64,000 nucleotides of DNA from Burkholderia cepacia GG4 (GCF_000292915.1 NC_018514.1:1054001-1118000); one strand, 5' to 3'; positions 1 through 9,782 are shown, counted from the first letter of the stretch. The notes: a model not told the origin generated them from the sequence alone. Program-made: numbers and translations.

Positions 1-289
1 GCTGCGCATGCTCGGGCCGCACCTCGCTCAGCGGATAGCGCACGCCCGGGAAGTCGCCGTACAGGTTCGTGAAGCTGCGGTTCTCCGCATAGATCACGAC
101 GATGTGGCGCACCTGCCGGCGCAACGCTTCGTCGAGCCGCAGGTCGGCGGCGGCGCGCGGCGCGCTGCCCGGCGTGGTTTCGCAGCCGCTGAGCGCGACG
201 CCCGCGCCGAGCGCGGCGAGGCCGCCGAGCACACGGCGGCGGTCAGGATCGGCGGGAAGGTCGTCGGGGCGATCGGGGGTGTCGTTCAC
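1..289 (-). CDS. Phosphoesterase-family (acid phosphatase-like) exported protein, N-terminal part
   Basis: The gene runs leftward off the window, so only about 96 residues are visible. Translation starts at a GTG (289) preceded by a GGAG ribosome-binding site. The N-terminus has a twin-arginine stretch (DRRRVLGGLAALGAG) followed by a lipobox-like LSGC, suggesting Tat export and possibly lipid anchoring. Further on, the motif HIVVIYAENRSFTNLYGDFP is typical of the phosphoesterase family that includes acid phosphatases and phospholipases C, where the E-N pair binds metal. The substrate cannot be decided from this part. A Pho-box-like site lies 120 bp upstream, which suits a phosphate-scavenging role, although its orientation points the other way. 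Confidence 0.8.
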   Translation of the reverse strand, partial: MNDTPDRPDDLPADPDRRRVLGGLAALGAGVALSGCETTPGSAPRAAADLRLDEALRRQVRHIVVIYAENRSFTNLYGDFPGVRYPLSEVRPEHAQ

Positions 290-410
290 GTCGTGTGCTC
301 CTCGAATGGGCGGTGGTCGTTCGATGCGCGGCAGCGTCGCACAGCCTGCCGCGACGCGGGACTGGACGGGACGCAACAGCCGGCCTCGCGCCCGGGCGGG
401 GGAAGATCGG

Positions 411-443
411 CTGTCACAAAAATGTCACGAAGGCGACTATAAC
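411..443 (+). promoter_or_regulatory. Candidate Pho box and -10 element
   Basis: Two 7-bp direct repeats, CTGTCAC (411-417) and ATGTCAC (422-428), are separated by AAAA, matching the PhoB consensus of two CTGTCAT-like repeats 4 bp apart. A TATAAC -10-like hexamer follows at 438-443, 9 bp after the second repeat, as in PhoB-activated promoters. The orientation is rightward, towards the FtsH-like gene at 713, while the phosphoesterase gene lies to the left. Apart from this site, nothing else convincing was seen in the 290-712 gap. Confidence 0.5.
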
Positions 444-712
444 GCGGCAGGCAGCATCGTTGAAAGGTATTTGTCGGACGATGCGCGACGCCTGCGCGCG
501 AACTAGACTTGAATCATGGGCGGCGCGTGACGACGTGTTGTCCGGGCGAAGGTCGCCTGGCGGCGCCTTCGCGGTGTCATTCATGCGACGAAACGAGGCG
601 ACGATGGGGCGGATTCATTCCGTTTGCGCGTGGCTGCCGATGTCGCGCGCCGGGCGGGCGCGCGTGCACGCGTAAGCGCGCGCGTCGACGTACGCGCGGC
701 CGGCCCGATGCC

Positions 713-2689
713 ATGGACAGGAAATTCGACTACGCAGGATTGCTGATCGCGGCGGGCTTCTTCGTGCTGTTCGCCGCGCAGTTGCTGATGCTGCGTCCGA
801 CGTCGACGGTGATCGCATACAGCGACTTCCACCGGCTCGTCGCGGCGCAACTCGTCGACGATCTCGAGATCGGCGCCACGTCGATTACGGGCACGCTGAA
901 GATGCCGCAGGCCGGCACGATGCTGCCGGCGTCCGAAGTCGAGGCGGTGAGGCTGGCCGGCGCGCCGCCGCGCTTCACGACCAACCGCGTGACCGACCCG
1001 CAGCTGATCGACGCCTTGAGCGCCGCCAGCATCCGTTTTCACGGTGCGTCCGACACTGGCTGGATCGCGTCGCTCGCGTCGTGGCTGGTGCCGCTCGTCG
1101 CGTTCGTGTTCATCTGGAACCTGATGCTGCGCAAGCGGGGCGGGCTGCAGGACTTCACCGGGATGGGCAAGAGCCGCGCGCGCGTGTACGTGCAGCAGGA
1201 AACCGGCATCACGTTCGACGACATCGCGGGCATCGACGAAGCGAAAGCCGAACTGCAGCAACTCGTCGCGTTCCTGCGCAACCCCGATCGCTACCAGCGG
1301 CTCGGCGGCAAGATCCCGAAGGGCGTGCTCGTCGTCGGCGCGCCGGGCACCGGCAAGACGCTGCTCGCGCGCGCGGTGGCCGGCGAGGCGGCCGTGCCGT
1401 TCTTCTCGATCAGCGGCTCGGCGTTCGTCGAGATGTTCGTCGGCGTCGGCGCGGCGCGCGTGCGCGACCTGTTCGAACAGGCGCAGCAGAAGGCGCCGTG
1501 CATCGTGTTCGTCGACGAGCTCGACGCGCTCGGCAAGGTGCGCGGCGTCGGCCCGATGTCGGGCAACGACGAGCGCGAGCAGACACTCAACCAGTTGCTC
1601 GTCGAGATGGACGGCTTCCAGGCCGGCTCCGGCGTGATCATCATGGCCGCGACCAACCGGCCGGAAATTCTCGATCCGGCGCTGCTGCGCCCGGGCCGCT
1701 TCGACCGTCACATCGCGATCGACCGGCCCGACGTGAACGGCCGCCGCCAGATTCTCGGCGTGCATGTGAAGCGCGTGAAGCTCGGCGCCGACGTCGACCT
1801 CGGCGAACTTGCATCGCGCACGCCGGGCTTCGTCGGCGCCGATCTCGCGAACGTCGTGAACGAGGCCGCGCTGCATGCGGCCGAACTCGGCAAGCCGGCG
1901 ATCGCGATGGAAGACTTCGACGAGGCAATCGACCGCGCGCTGACGGGCCTCGAACGCAAGAGCCGGGTCATGAACGCGCAGGAAAAGCTGACGATTGCGT
2001 ATCACGAGGCCGGCCATGCGCTCGTCGCGGAAAGCCGCGCGCATTGCGATCCGGTGAAGAAGGTGTCGATCATTCCGCGCGGCGTGGCCGCGCTCGGCTA
2101 CACGCAGCAGGTGCCGACCGAGGATCGCTATGTCCTGCGCCGCAGCGAGCTGCTCGATCGCATCGATGCGCTGCTCGGCGGGCGCGTTGCGGAAGAACTC
2201 GTGTTCGAAGACGTCTCGACGGGCGCGCAGAACGATCTCGAACGCGCGACCGCGATGGCGCGCCACATGGTCATGCAATACGGGATGAGCGAGAAGATCG
2301 GGCTCGCGACCTTCGATGACGGCGATGCGCGCACCGGCATACCGGGCGCATGGCATGCGAGCGATGGCCGCTGCAGCGAGCACACCGCGCGCGTGATCGA
2401 CGACGAGGTCCATACGCTGCTCACCGACGCGCATGCGCGCGTCGCGGCCACGCTCGGTGAGCGTCGCGATGCGCTCGAGCGCATCGCGCAACGGCTGCTC
2501 GCGTGCGAGGTGCTCGAACGCGACGCGTTGCAGGCGCTGATCGCCGGGCGTATCGAATCCACTTCCGCGCCATCCGTATCGTCCGCTGCCGAGCGCGGGC
2601 CGAGCGCGGGCGCGAATGCGCCGGAGCAGGCGTCGTCGGTCGAGCGCGATTTCGTCGCGTACGGGCCGCCGCGCGAACCCGAGCGCTGA
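713..2689 (+). CDS. ftsH: FtsH-like ATP-dependent membrane zinc metalloprotease
   Basis: This is a 658-aa AAA+ protease anchored in the inner membrane that degrades unfolded and regulatory membrane proteins. A first membrane segment lies at about residues 9-28, a periplasmic part follows, and a second segment lies at about 118-140. The AAA domain has Walker A GAPGTGKT (209-216), the FVDELDALG Walker B region and the second region of homology ([20 protein letters not shown]). The peptidase has HEAGH at 431-435 and a third zinc-ligand Asp near 508 ([11 protein letters not shown]). The frame is open upstream to a TTG at 509, but the peptide there is Arg/Cys-rich and not FtsH-like, so the ATG at 713 is preferred. 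It is probably an accessory paralogue of the housekeeping FtsH. Its long 5' leader begins near a Pho-box-like promoter. Confidence 0.92.
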   Translation: MDRKFDYAGLLIAAGFFVLFAAQLLMLRPTSTVIAYSDFHRLVAAQLVDDLEIGATSITGTLKMPQAGTMLPASEVEAVRLAGAPPRFTTNRVTDPQLIDALSAASIRFHGASDTGWIASLASWLVPLVAFVFIWNLMLRKRGGLQDFTGMGKSRARVYVQQETGITFDDIAGIDEAKAELQQLVAFLRNPDRYQRLGGKIPKGVLVVGAPGTGKTLLARAVAGEAAVPFFSISGSAFVEMFVGVGAARVRDLFEQAQQKAPCIVFVDELDALGKVRGVGPMSGNDEREQTLNQLLVEMDGFQAGSGVIIMAATNRPEILDPALLRPGRFDRHIAIDRPDVNGRRQILGVHVKRVKLGADVDLGELASRTPGFVGADLANVVNEAALHAAELGKPAIAMEDFDEAIDRALTGLERKSRVMNAQEKLTIAYHEAGHALVAESRAHCDPVKKVSIIPRGVAALGYTQQVPTEDRYVLRRSELLDRIDALLGGRVAEELVFEDVSTGAQNDLERATAMARHMVMQYGMSEKIGLATFDDGDARTGIPGAWHASDGRCSEHTARVIDDEVHTLLTDAHARVAATLGERRDALERIAQRLLACEVLERDALQALIAGRIESTSAPSVSSAAERGPSAGANAPEQASSVERDFVAYGPPREPER

Positions 2690-2815
2690 AGCGCGGATCT
2701 CGCGCGCAGCCCGCGGGCGGCCACGATCGCGTCGCGCCGGGGCTGCGACTCACGCTCGCCGGCGCCGCGTTGCGCCGGCCTCCCGTTCCTTCCTTTTTCC
2801 AGTCACGGAGTCGCC

Positions 2816-3283
2816 ATGAGCGAGGCTCACGTATCGGTCGATGTCGCGCAGCACGCGCGCTTCAGTTTCGAGGTCACGTTCGCCGGTACCGATCTGGCGC
2901 CGGTGCTGACCGACGAACCGCCGCCGCTCGGTGCCGGCCACGGCCCGAACCCGGTCCGGCTGCTGGCCGCCGCGGTCGCAAGCTGCCTCGCGGCGAGCCT
3001 GCTGTTCGCGCTCGAGAAACAGCGCGTCGATCCACAGCCGGTCACCGCGCATATCGACGTCGACATGGTGCAGAACGATGCGGGGAGGGTGCGGGTCGGC
3101 GCGATGGCCGTGACGCTGTCGGTCGGCAAGGCGTGGGCCGATCTCGCGGCGGCGACGCGCATGCTCCACGGGTTCGATGCGTATTGCGTGGTGACCGAGA
3201 GCATGCGCGAAGGCATTCCGATCGCGGTGGCGGTGCAGGACGTGAACGGTGCGGTGCTCGACCGCGAGATGACCGGTGTGTGA
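2816..3283 (+). CDS. OsmC family protein
   Basis: This 155-aa protein has the compact alpha/beta fold of the OsmC/Ohr family. The segment GPNPVRLLAAAVASCLAASL matches the family helix that carries a catalytic Cys. The family comprises thiol peroxidases and related stress proteins, but the second redox Cys is less certain here (a Cys occurs in YCVV near residue 123), so hydroperoxide reduction is likely but unproven. The start ATG at 2816 follows the FtsH-like gene by 126 bp on the same strand. The stop lies only 5 bp from the convergent otsA stop. Confidence 0.8.
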   Translation: MSEAHVSVDVAQHARFSFEVTFAGTDLAPVLTDEPPPLGAGHGPNPVRLLAAAVASCLAASLLFALEKQRVDPQPVTAHIDVDMVQNDAGRVRVGAMAVTLSVGKAWADLAAATRMLHGFDAYCVVTESMREGIPIAVAVQDVNGAVLDREMTGV

Positions 3284-3288
3284 GCGCG

Positions 3289-4695
3289 TCAGGACTCGGT
3301 CGCGGCGGCGACTTCGGCCGCTTCGGCGAGCGCGTCGAGAAAACGCGTGCGCCACCAGTGCACGTCGGTCTTGCGCACGACCGCCATCAGCGCGTCATGG
3401 CGCTGGCGGCGTTCCTCCAGCGGCATCGTGAGGGCGCGCTGGATCGCCTGGGCAGTGCCCTGCGTGTCGTACGGATTCACCAGCAGCGCGGACTTCAGTT
3501 GCTCGGCCGCGCCCGCAAAGCGCGACAGCACGAGCACGCCCGGGTCGGTCTCGTCCTGCGCGGCGAGAAACTCCTTCGCCACCAGGTTCATCCCGTCGCG
3601 CAGCGGCGTGACGAGCGCGACGCGGCTCGCGCGATACAGGCCCGGCAAGCGCTTGCGCGCGACGGTGCGGTGAATGTAGCGCATCGGCATCCATTCGAGT
3701 TCGCCGTAGTCGCCGTTGATCGCGCCGCACAGGCTGTCCATCTCGCGCCGTAGATCGTCATACGCGCCGAGATCCTCGCGGCTCGGCGCGGCGATCTGGA
3801 TCAGCGTCGCGCGGTCGCGGTTCTCCGGATACTGTTCGAGCAACTGACGGAACGCATGCACGCGCTGCGGCAGCCCCTTCGTGTAGTCGAGCCGGTCGAC
3901 GCCGACGAGCAGCTGGCGGCGCGAATACTCGTCGCGCATGCGCTCGAACATTTCGATGCCGTCGCGATTCTCCGCGAGCGCCGCGAATTCGTCGACGTTG
4001 ATGCCGATCGGGAATGCGCCGGCCGACAGCGTGCGGCCGAACGCGCGCAGGCGGCCGTCCGGCAGCCGTGCGGCGCCCGCTTCCGCCTCGACGTAGTGCT
4101 CGAAGTGAAGCAGGTCGGATTCGGTCTGGAAGCCGACCAGGTCGTACGCGAACAGCGAGCGCATCAGCCACTCGTGCTCCGGAATCGCGGCCATGATCGG
4201 CGGCGGCGGCATCGGAATGTGCAGGAAGAAGCCGATCGGATTCGTGCAGCCCATCGCACGCAACTCGGCGGCGAGCGGAATCAGCTGGTAGTCGTGTACC
4301 CAGATGGTGTCGTCCGGACGCAGCAGCGTATTCAGCTTGCGCGCGAACAGCTGGTTCACGCGTCGGTAGCCGTCCGCGAAGCGTCGGTCGAACTGCGCGA
4401 GATCGAGCCGGTAATGGAACACCGGCCACAGCACGTTGTTCGAGTAGCCGAGGTAGTACGCATCGTAATCCTGCGGATCGAGATCGATCGTCGCGAGATG
4501 AATGCCGCCGACGTTCTGGATCTGCACGTCGTCGCCGTGCGCGGGACGTTCGCCGTCGCCGCGCAGCCTGCCGCTCCAGCCGAACCAGACGCCGCCTGAT
4601 TCCTGCAGGCTGTCTTTCACGGCCACGGCAAGCCCGCCGGCCGCGGCTTTACGGGGATCTGCAATGCGATTGGATACGACGACGAGTCGGCTCAC
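3289..4695 (-). CDS. otsA: Alpha,alpha-trehalose-phosphate synthase (UDP/GDP-forming)
   Basis: This GT-B glycosyltransferase (family GT20) makes trehalose-6-phosphate from a nucleotide-glucose and glucose-6-phosphate, the first step of osmoprotective trehalose synthesis. The N-terminal SRLVVVSNRIADP and the sugar-binding segments IWVHDYQLIPLA, HIPMPPP, VDRLDYTKGLPQR and LVTPLRDGMNLVAKEF are all present. The GTG start at 4695 is chosen because it follows GGAG with correct spacing and gives the family N-terminus and a normal length of 468 aa; the longer open frame to 4758 adds an unconserved tail. No otsB phosphatase gene is adjacent. Confidence 0.95.
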   Translation of the reverse strand: MSRLVVVSNRIADPRKAAAGGLAVAVKDSLQESGGVWFGWSGRLRGDGERPAHGDDVQIQNVGGIHLATIDLDPQDYDAYYLGYSNNVLWPVFHYRLDLAQFDRRFADGYRRVNQLFARKLNTLLRPDDTIWVHDYQLIPLAAELRAMGCTNPIGFFLHIPMPPPPIMAAIPEHEWLMRSLFAYDLVGFQTESDLLHFEHYVEAEAGAARLPDGRLRAFGRTLSAGAFPIGINVDEFAALAENRDGIEMFERMRDEYSRRQLLVGVDRLDYTKGLPQRVHAFRQLLEQYPENRDRATLIQIAAPSREDLGAYDDLRREMDSLCGAINGDYGELEWMPMRYIHRTVARKRLPGLYRASRVALVTPLRDGMNLVAKEFLAAQDETDPGVLVLSRFAGAAEQLKSALLVNPYDTQGTAQAIQRALTMPLEERRQRHDALMAVVRKTDVHWWRTRFLDALAEAAEVAAATES

Positions 4696-5255
4696 CAGCT
4701 CTCCTGCGAATGGTTGGGGAAGGTTCGTGCGGCCAGGGCGTGAGGCGGACGCCGCCATCGGCGCGAGGCGCGATGGGGCCGCGATACGAGCGGACGGGAA
4801 TCAGGGCACGCGATTCGCCGTTCGACCGTGGAGTGCTTTTTTAAGCATACTCGTCATTCGGCTGATTTAAAAGTGCATGACCGCGATCAACGGGCCTGCA
4901 CGCGGCATGCAATGCACGTTGCGCCTGGCGTCGCGCGAGCGGGACCGGAATTTGCACACGTGAGCAAAGGCCGTGTGCGCAATGGTAAGTGGACGACGGG
5001 AGAAGGGGTGTTGCAGGCGGCGGCGATCGATCGTATTCGTGCGCATGTGTAGCGTCGATCGACAGTGCATCGCGCGACGCGAACGGGGCGTAGTCGATCG
5101 ACACACGCTGTGCGCGGGCTGTTCGCGCGGGTGACGCGAGCACACGATGCGTGTTGCGTGCCGCTTCAGCTTCGCGCGCGCAGCAATCGCCGCACGAAGC
5201 ATGCAGCGATGCGCAGCCGGGCCGACTGTCGCGCGGCCGCGCATCGGGTTCCGCG
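4696..5255. other. Intergenic region, no gene recognised
   Basis: This gap separates the otsA start from the 3' end of the chemotaxis receptor gene. The open frames in it have atypical composition and no recognisable domain. The AT-richer part around 4835-4875 is the likely otsA promoter, but no clear hexamer pair was found. Confidence 0.4.
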
Positions 5256-6890
5256 TTACGCGGTAGCGGCCTGCCAGTGAGACGTGCCCTCGGTCGCATG
5301 CGTGCGTCCCGGCGTCGACGCGTGCTGGCCGGCCGGCATCCGGAACGCGGACACCGTCTCCGACAGCTCGCGGCCTTGCGCCTCGAGCGATTTCGACGCG
5401 GCCGCGGCTTGTTCGACGAGCGCGGCGTTCTGCTGAGTCGTCTCGTCCATCTGCGTGATCGTCAGGTTCACCTGGTCGATGCCGCGGCTTTGTTCGGCCG
5501 ATGCGGCCGCGATCTCGCCCATGATGTCCGTCACGCGCGCGACGGCCTGCGTCACGTCGGCCATCGTCTTGCCGGCTTCGCCCGCGAGTGCCGAGCCGTC
5601 CCGGATCGTCTGCACCGACGCGGAGATCAGTTCCTTGATTTCCTTCGCGGCGGTCGACGAACGCTGCGCGAGACTGCGCACCTCGCTCGCGACGACCGCG
5701 AAGCCGCGGCCCTGTTCGCCCGCGCGAGCGGCCTCGACGGCCGCGTTCAGCGCGAGGATGTTGGTCTGGAACGCGATGCCTTCGATGATCCCGGTGATGT
5801 CCGCGATCTTCGACGAGCTGTGGCCGATCTCGGTCATCGTATCGACGACGCGGCCGACCACCGAGCTGCCGCGTTGCGCGACGTCCGACGCATTCGCGGC
5901 GAGCGTGCTCGCCTGCTGCGCGTTTTCAGCATTCAGGCGTACTGTCGACGTGAATTCCTCCATCGTCGCGGCGGTTTCCTGCAGCGACGCCGCCTGCTCC
6001 TCGGTGCGCTGGCTCAGGTCGAGGTTGCCCGACGCGATTTCGCCTACCGCGTGCGCGATGCTGTTCGACGAATCGCGCACGCGGCCGACGATGTCGATCA
6101 GCCGCGTGTTCATCGTGCGCAGCGCGTCGAGCAGGTCGCGCGTTTCGTCGTTGCCGCTCACGCTGATGCGGCTGCCGAGATCGCCGTCGGCCACCGTGCG
6201 CGCGACGTCGACCGCCGCGACGATCGGCACCGTGATCTTGCGCGTCAGCCACAGGCCGCCACCCGCCGCGAGCACGATCGCGATCAGGCAGATCGCCAGC
6301 AGCAGGTTGCGCTCGGCCGCGTAGCGGTCGGCGAATGCCTGCGCGATCGCGACTTCGCGCTCGTGCGTATAGGTTGCGTACGCATTGGTTGCGCGCACCA
6401 GTTGCGCGAGCAACGGACGGCAGCGATTGTCGATGTCGGCGGTCGCCTCGTCCTTCTTGCCGGCCTGCGCGAGCCCGACGATGTTCAGCGCGACAGGCCC
6501 GTAGCTCGCTTCGACACGCACGATCTCGCCGACCAGTTCACGCGCGCGATCGGTCGTGTCGGTGGCATTCGCCATCATGTCCTTCAGTTTCGCGAGCCGG
6601 TCCTGCACGTCCTTGTGCGCCTGCTGCACGTCGGCCAGTTCGAGCTCGATGTCGGCAGGCGTGGTCACGAGCACCAGGTTGCGCGCGGCGATCGCGCGCC
6701 GGTCGACCGCCGTGCGGATTTGCGCGGACAGGTTCGCGCGCGCGTTGATGCCGTTCATGTACCGGGAAAACTCGTCATTCGTATCGGACAGCGCCTTCAG
6801 TGCCATGCCCGATACGATCACGACGACCGCTGCGAGCAAACCGAAGCCGCCAAGCAGTTTTGCCTTGATGGATATTCTGGCGATTTTCAC
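5256..6890 (-). CDS. Methyl-accepting chemotaxis protein
   Basis: This 544-aa transmembrane receptor relays ligand sensing to the CheA/CheW array. Membrane segments lie at about residues 11-31 and 190-212, flanking a helical-bundle sensor domain of the 4HB type. A HAMP region follows, then a signalling domain with the conserved hairpin tip (GIAFQTNILALNAAVEAARA, then GRGFAVVASEVRSLAQRS). There is no C-terminal CheR-binding pentapeptide; the tail ends SHWQAATA. The gene stands alone, as is common for Burkholderia receptors, and has a candidate sigma-28 promoter about 70 bp upstream. The ligand is unknown. Confidence 0.92.
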   Translation of the reverse strand: MKIARISIKAKLLGGFGLLAAVVVIVSGMALKALSDTNDEFSRYMNGINARANLSAQIRTAVDRRAIAARNLVLVTTPADIELELADVQQAHKDVQDRLAKLKDMMANATDTTDRARELVGEIVRVEASYGPVALNIVGLAQAGKKDEATADIDNRCRPLLAQLVRATNAYATYTHEREVAIAQAFADRYAAERNLLLAICLIAIVLAAGGGLWLTRKITVPIVAAVDVARTVADGDLGSRISVSGNDETRDLLDALRTMNTRLIDIVGRVRDSSNSIAHAVGEIASGNLDLSQRTEEQAASLQETAATMEEFTSTVRLNAENAQQASTLAANASDVAQRGSSVVGRVVDTMTEIGHSSSKIADITGIIEGIAFQTNILALNAAVEAARAGEQGRGFAVVASEVRSLAQRSSTAAKEIKELISASVQTIRDGSALAGEAGKTMADVTQAVARVTDIMGEIAAASAEQSRGIDQVNLTITQMDETTQQNAALVEQAAAASKSLEAQGRELSETVSAFRMPAGQHASTPGRTHATEGTSHWQAATA

Positions 6891-6959
6891 GATGTGCCTC
6901 TGTGCGAGTGGTTGGCCAAGGGGTTTTATTGTTCGACCCGATACGGGCTCGTGCCGTCA

Positions 6960-6986
6960 TTAACGGGCATCCCGAATATTTCTTTA
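6960..6986 (-). promoter_or_regulatory. Candidate sigma-28 (FliA) promoter of the chemotaxis receptor gene
   Basis: On the minus strand TAAA (6986-6983), 15 bp, then CCCGTTAA (6967-6960) match the FliA consensus TAAA-N15-GCCGATAA in spacing and in 6 of 8 bases of the -10. The predicted transcript starts about 60 bp before the receptor's ATG at 6890. The rest of the 6891-7312 gap is AT-rich and holds no convincing gene. Confidence 0.45.
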
Positions 6987-7312
6987 CCCTTCGAAAACCC
7001 TGATTTTGATTTTTTTCGCTGGAAGCCCGGTCGGGTGGGTACTTTTGACTTGGGAAAAAGGCCGTCGATCACCGATGATTCTCGCGTTCATACGCGAAAT
7101 TGAAAATCGCTCTTTACCGGGGATTAATAAATTCGGGTCAGTTTCTAAAATCGTCTGATTATGATGTGTTTGATTTACGGGTGAATCGCGAATTTACGTC
7201 CGGACGGCCGGGTGCCGCGATTCGCCCGCGGAAAACGACCTCCCGATTCGGCCGATTTCGCCCGGCCGAATCGGCCCGCGGCCCTCGGCCGGCGCCGCGG
7301 GCCGTGCGACGG

Positions 7313-9391
7313 TCAGAACGTCGTGCGCAGGCCGGCCATCACGCTGCGGCCGCCTTCCGGCGCGAAGCCGCGCACGACCGAGGTCGCATAGCGGATCTCC
7401 TGGTTCGTCAGGTTGTCGCCGCGCAGGTACGCGAGCCAGTGCGTCGCGCCGACCCGAAACTTATACGTCAGCATCACGCCGAGCGACGTGTAGCCGTCCG
7501 TCGACACGTCGTTGTCCGGCACGCGGTGCTGCGACCACGCGTGCGTGACCTGCGCGCGTGCGCCGAACGGGCCGTAGCCGTAGTCGGCTGAGAGCGTCGT
7601 GCGCAGCGGGGCGATGCGCGGCAGCGGCTGGCCGGTGTCGACGTTGCGGGCATGCGTGTAGTCGGCGGTCAGTTCCAGGTCGACCGTGTGACCGCGCCGC
7701 GAGAACGCGCGCCACTTGCCGTCAAGCTCGACGCCGTAGAACTCCGCGCGCACGCCGCGATAGATCGCTTCGTTGAGCGCAGCGTCGGTGCCGGGCGCGA
7801 CCGGCTCGCCGTCGTCGCCCACGACGCGGCCCGTGTTGTACTCGGTCAGGTAATTCGAGAAGCGGTTGTAGAACACGCCGACGCTGCCGCGGTTCGGGCC
7901 GCTCGCATAGCGCAGCGACAGGTCGGTCGACACGGCTTTTTCCTTCGACGCGTTCGGGTTGCCGATCAGGAACTGGCCGGTCGCGTCGTGCGGGCCGTTC
8001 GAGTACAGCTCGTAGAAGGTCGGCGCGCGTTCCGTGTACGCGACGTTCGCCGCGACCGACCACACGGGCGTCAGCGAGAACAGCGCGCCGGCCGATACGC
8101 TGCCGGCATTGAAGTCGCGCGGCTGCGCGCCTGCGAATTTCTCGACGCCGGCCGGATCGGGATCGACCTTCACGTGTTCGAAGCGCCCGCCCAGGCTCAG
8201 CTTCAGCGCGGTATTGACCTGCCATTCCTCGAGCCCGAACAGCGCGACGCTGTTCGTGCGCGTGGACGGCACGAGCATCTCGTCGCCGAGCGCAGAGAAC
8301 GTGTTCTGGCCGAACTGCACGCCGATCGCGCCTTCGAACGGGCCGATCTTGCGATGCCGCGCCTCGATGCGCGCTTCGTAGCCGCGATTGCGGAACGTGG
8401 TCGCCGTCTCGCCGTTGTCGACTTCCTTGTGGCGATAGTCGGTGTACGCGAAATCGAATTTCAGCTTCGTGAATGGCCCGCTCAGGTTGCGCACCTCGGA
8501 CGCGAGCGCGAGGCGTTCCTGGCGCATCCGCAGGCGGACGTCGTCTTCCGCGACGGAGCCGTAGTTCGATTCATAGCCGCTGTACGACAGGCCGGCGAAG
8601 CCGTCCGCCCACGTGTATGACGCGCCGAGCGCGCCGCCGTGTACGCGGCCGTCGCTGTTCGGCACGTTGCCGTACGGCTGCGGCGTGTCGGGGCCGTCGA
8701 TCGCGCGTTGCGCGCTGCTGCGCGCATAGCCGGGAATCCGCAGCTTGCTCGCCTCGCGGTCGAACGCGTCGACGTGAAACGCGAAGCGGCCGTTGCCGCC
8801 TTCGACCTGTGCCGCGCCCGCGCGTACCGAGTTCGCGCCGCCGTAGCGCGCGTCGAGCGCGCCCGTCACGCCTTCGATCGCTTCGCGCGGAATCCGGTTG
8901 TCGATCGTGTTGACGACGCCGCCCACTGCATTGCCGCCGTACAGCAGCGCGGCCGGCCCGCGGACGATCTCGACGCGCTCGATCGACAGCGGATCCTGCG
9001 GCACCGCATGGTCGTACGACAGCGACGATGCGTCGTATGCGGCGACGCCGTTCTGCAGCAGCCGGATCCGGTCGCCGTCCATCCCGCGGATGATAGGGCG
9101 GCCGACCATCGGCCCGTAGGTGGTGGTCGACACGCCGGGCAGGCCGTTGAGCGTCTCGCCGAGCGAATCGGCCTGGCGGCGCGTCAGCGCGTCGCCGGAC
9201 AGTTGCGCGGTCGGCGCGATCAGCGCGGTGTCGCCGAGCGGGTTCGCGGTCACGAAGATCGGCGCAAGCGGCACGGATGGCGCGGGATTCGACGCGGTGG
9301 GCGCATCGGCCTGCGCGTGCGCGACGGCGGCAAGCAGCATCAGCGAAACGGGTGAGAGCGGGCGAAGCGGTAGACGAGGGAGGTCGCGCAT
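7313..9391 (-). CDS. TonB-dependent outer-membrane receptor, probably Zur-regulated (ZnuD-like)
   Basis: This outer-membrane active transporter has 692 aa from the ATG at 9391, chosen because it begins a normal signal peptide (MRDLPRLPLRPLSPVSLMLL, cleaved after AHAQA). Upstream in-frame ATGs at 9442 and 9505 cannot be excluded. A plug domain follows (RQADSLGETLNGLPGVST; GRPIIRGMDGDRIRLLQNG; IERVEIVRGPAALLYGGNAVGGVVNT), then a beta-barrel ending in Phe (VMAGLRTTF). The plug sequence and the Zur-type operator upstream point to zinc uptake as in Neisseria ZnuD. No obvious His-rich external loop was seen, so the substrate remains inferred. Confidence 0.85.
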   Translation of the reverse strand: MRDLPRLPLRPLSPVSLMLLAAVAHAQADAPTASNPAPSVPLAPIFVTANPLGDTALIAPTAQLSGDALTRRQADSLGETLNGLPGVSTTTYGPMVGRPIIRGMDGDRIRLLQNGVAAYDASSLSYDHAVPQDPLSIERVEIVRGPAALLYGGNAVGGVVNTIDNRIPREAIEGVTGALDARYGGANSVRAGAAQVEGGNGRFAFHVDAFDREASKLRIPGYARSSAQRAIDGPDTPQPYGNVPNSDGRVHGGALGASYTWADGFAGLSYSGYESNYGSVAEDDVRLRMRQERLALASEVRNLSGPFTKLKFDFAYTDYRHKEVDNGETATTFRNRGYEARIEARHRKIGPFEGAIGVQFGQNTFSALGDEMLVPSTRTNSVALFGLEEWQVNTALKLSLGGRFEHVKVDPDPAGVEKFAGAQPRDFNAGSVSAGALFSLTPVWSVAANVAYTERAPTFYELYSNGPHDATGQFLIGNPNASKEKAVSTDLSLRYASGPNRGSVGVFYNRFSNYLTEYNTGRVVGDDGEPVAPGTDAALNEAIYRGVRAEFYGVELDGKWRAFSRRGHTVDLELTADYTHARNVDTGQPLPRIAPLRTTLSADYGYGPFGARAQVTHAWSQHRVPDNDVSTDGYTSLGVMLTYKFRVGATHWLAYLRGDNLTNQEIRYATSVVRGFAPEGGRSVMAGLRTTF

Positions 9392-9561
9392 GGTCGGTGA
9401 ATCGGTTGGAATCGATTGGAATGGAGTCGGAAAACGAGGCATGCGGATCGTCGATCGATACGATATATTGTTGCATTCGCGGCGCCCAATGACCCACTGG
9501 AACATGCCTCGGGCGTAGCCCGGTCACCGGGAGAAAACGGCACGCCGGCGGACGAGCACGC

Positions 9562-9593
9562 GAAATGATATGTTATATCATTTCGAATTCCAA
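9562..9593 (-). promoter_or_regulatory. Zur-type operator overlapping a sigma-70 promoter
   Basis: A perfect inverted repeat, arms GAAATGATAT (9562-9571) and its complement (9575-9584) around a 3-bp centre, closely matches the proteobacterial Zur box (GAAATGTTATA half-site). On the minus strand a -35 TTGGAA (9593-9588) and a -10 TATCAT (9570-9565) are exactly 17 bp apart, so the operator covers the spacer and -10, as expected for repression. It faces the TonB receptor gene. The remaining 9392-9782 gap has no gene. Confidence 0.7.
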
Positions 9594-9782
9594 GCTGTTC
9601 CGGAGCCTACCGTAAGGTTTCTGTCGGATTGGCGAAATAGCCGTCGAGGCGGACGGCGGGCGCAGGAAAGGGGCGAAGGAGCGGTAAAAAGTGACGTGCA
9701 GCGGGCCTTGGGCGAGGCGCCGCGCAGGACGGCATGCCGCCGCGACGGCCGACGTCGCGGCGGCGCCTGGCTTATGCGCGCA

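Noticed and set aside
581..2491. Long open frame antisense to the FtsH-like gene (636 codons)
   Set aside because: It is a shadow of GC-rich codon bias; the product is Arg/Ala/His-rich with no domain, while the sense frame is a complete FtsH.
5151..7103. 650-codon plus-strand frame across the chemotaxis receptor
   Set aside because: It lies antisense to a clearly conserved receptor and has the low-complexity Arg-rich composition of a shadow frame.
9456..9480. Second Zur-like site near the receptor start
   Set aside because: Its two halves are poorly symmetric and match the consensus in only one arm.
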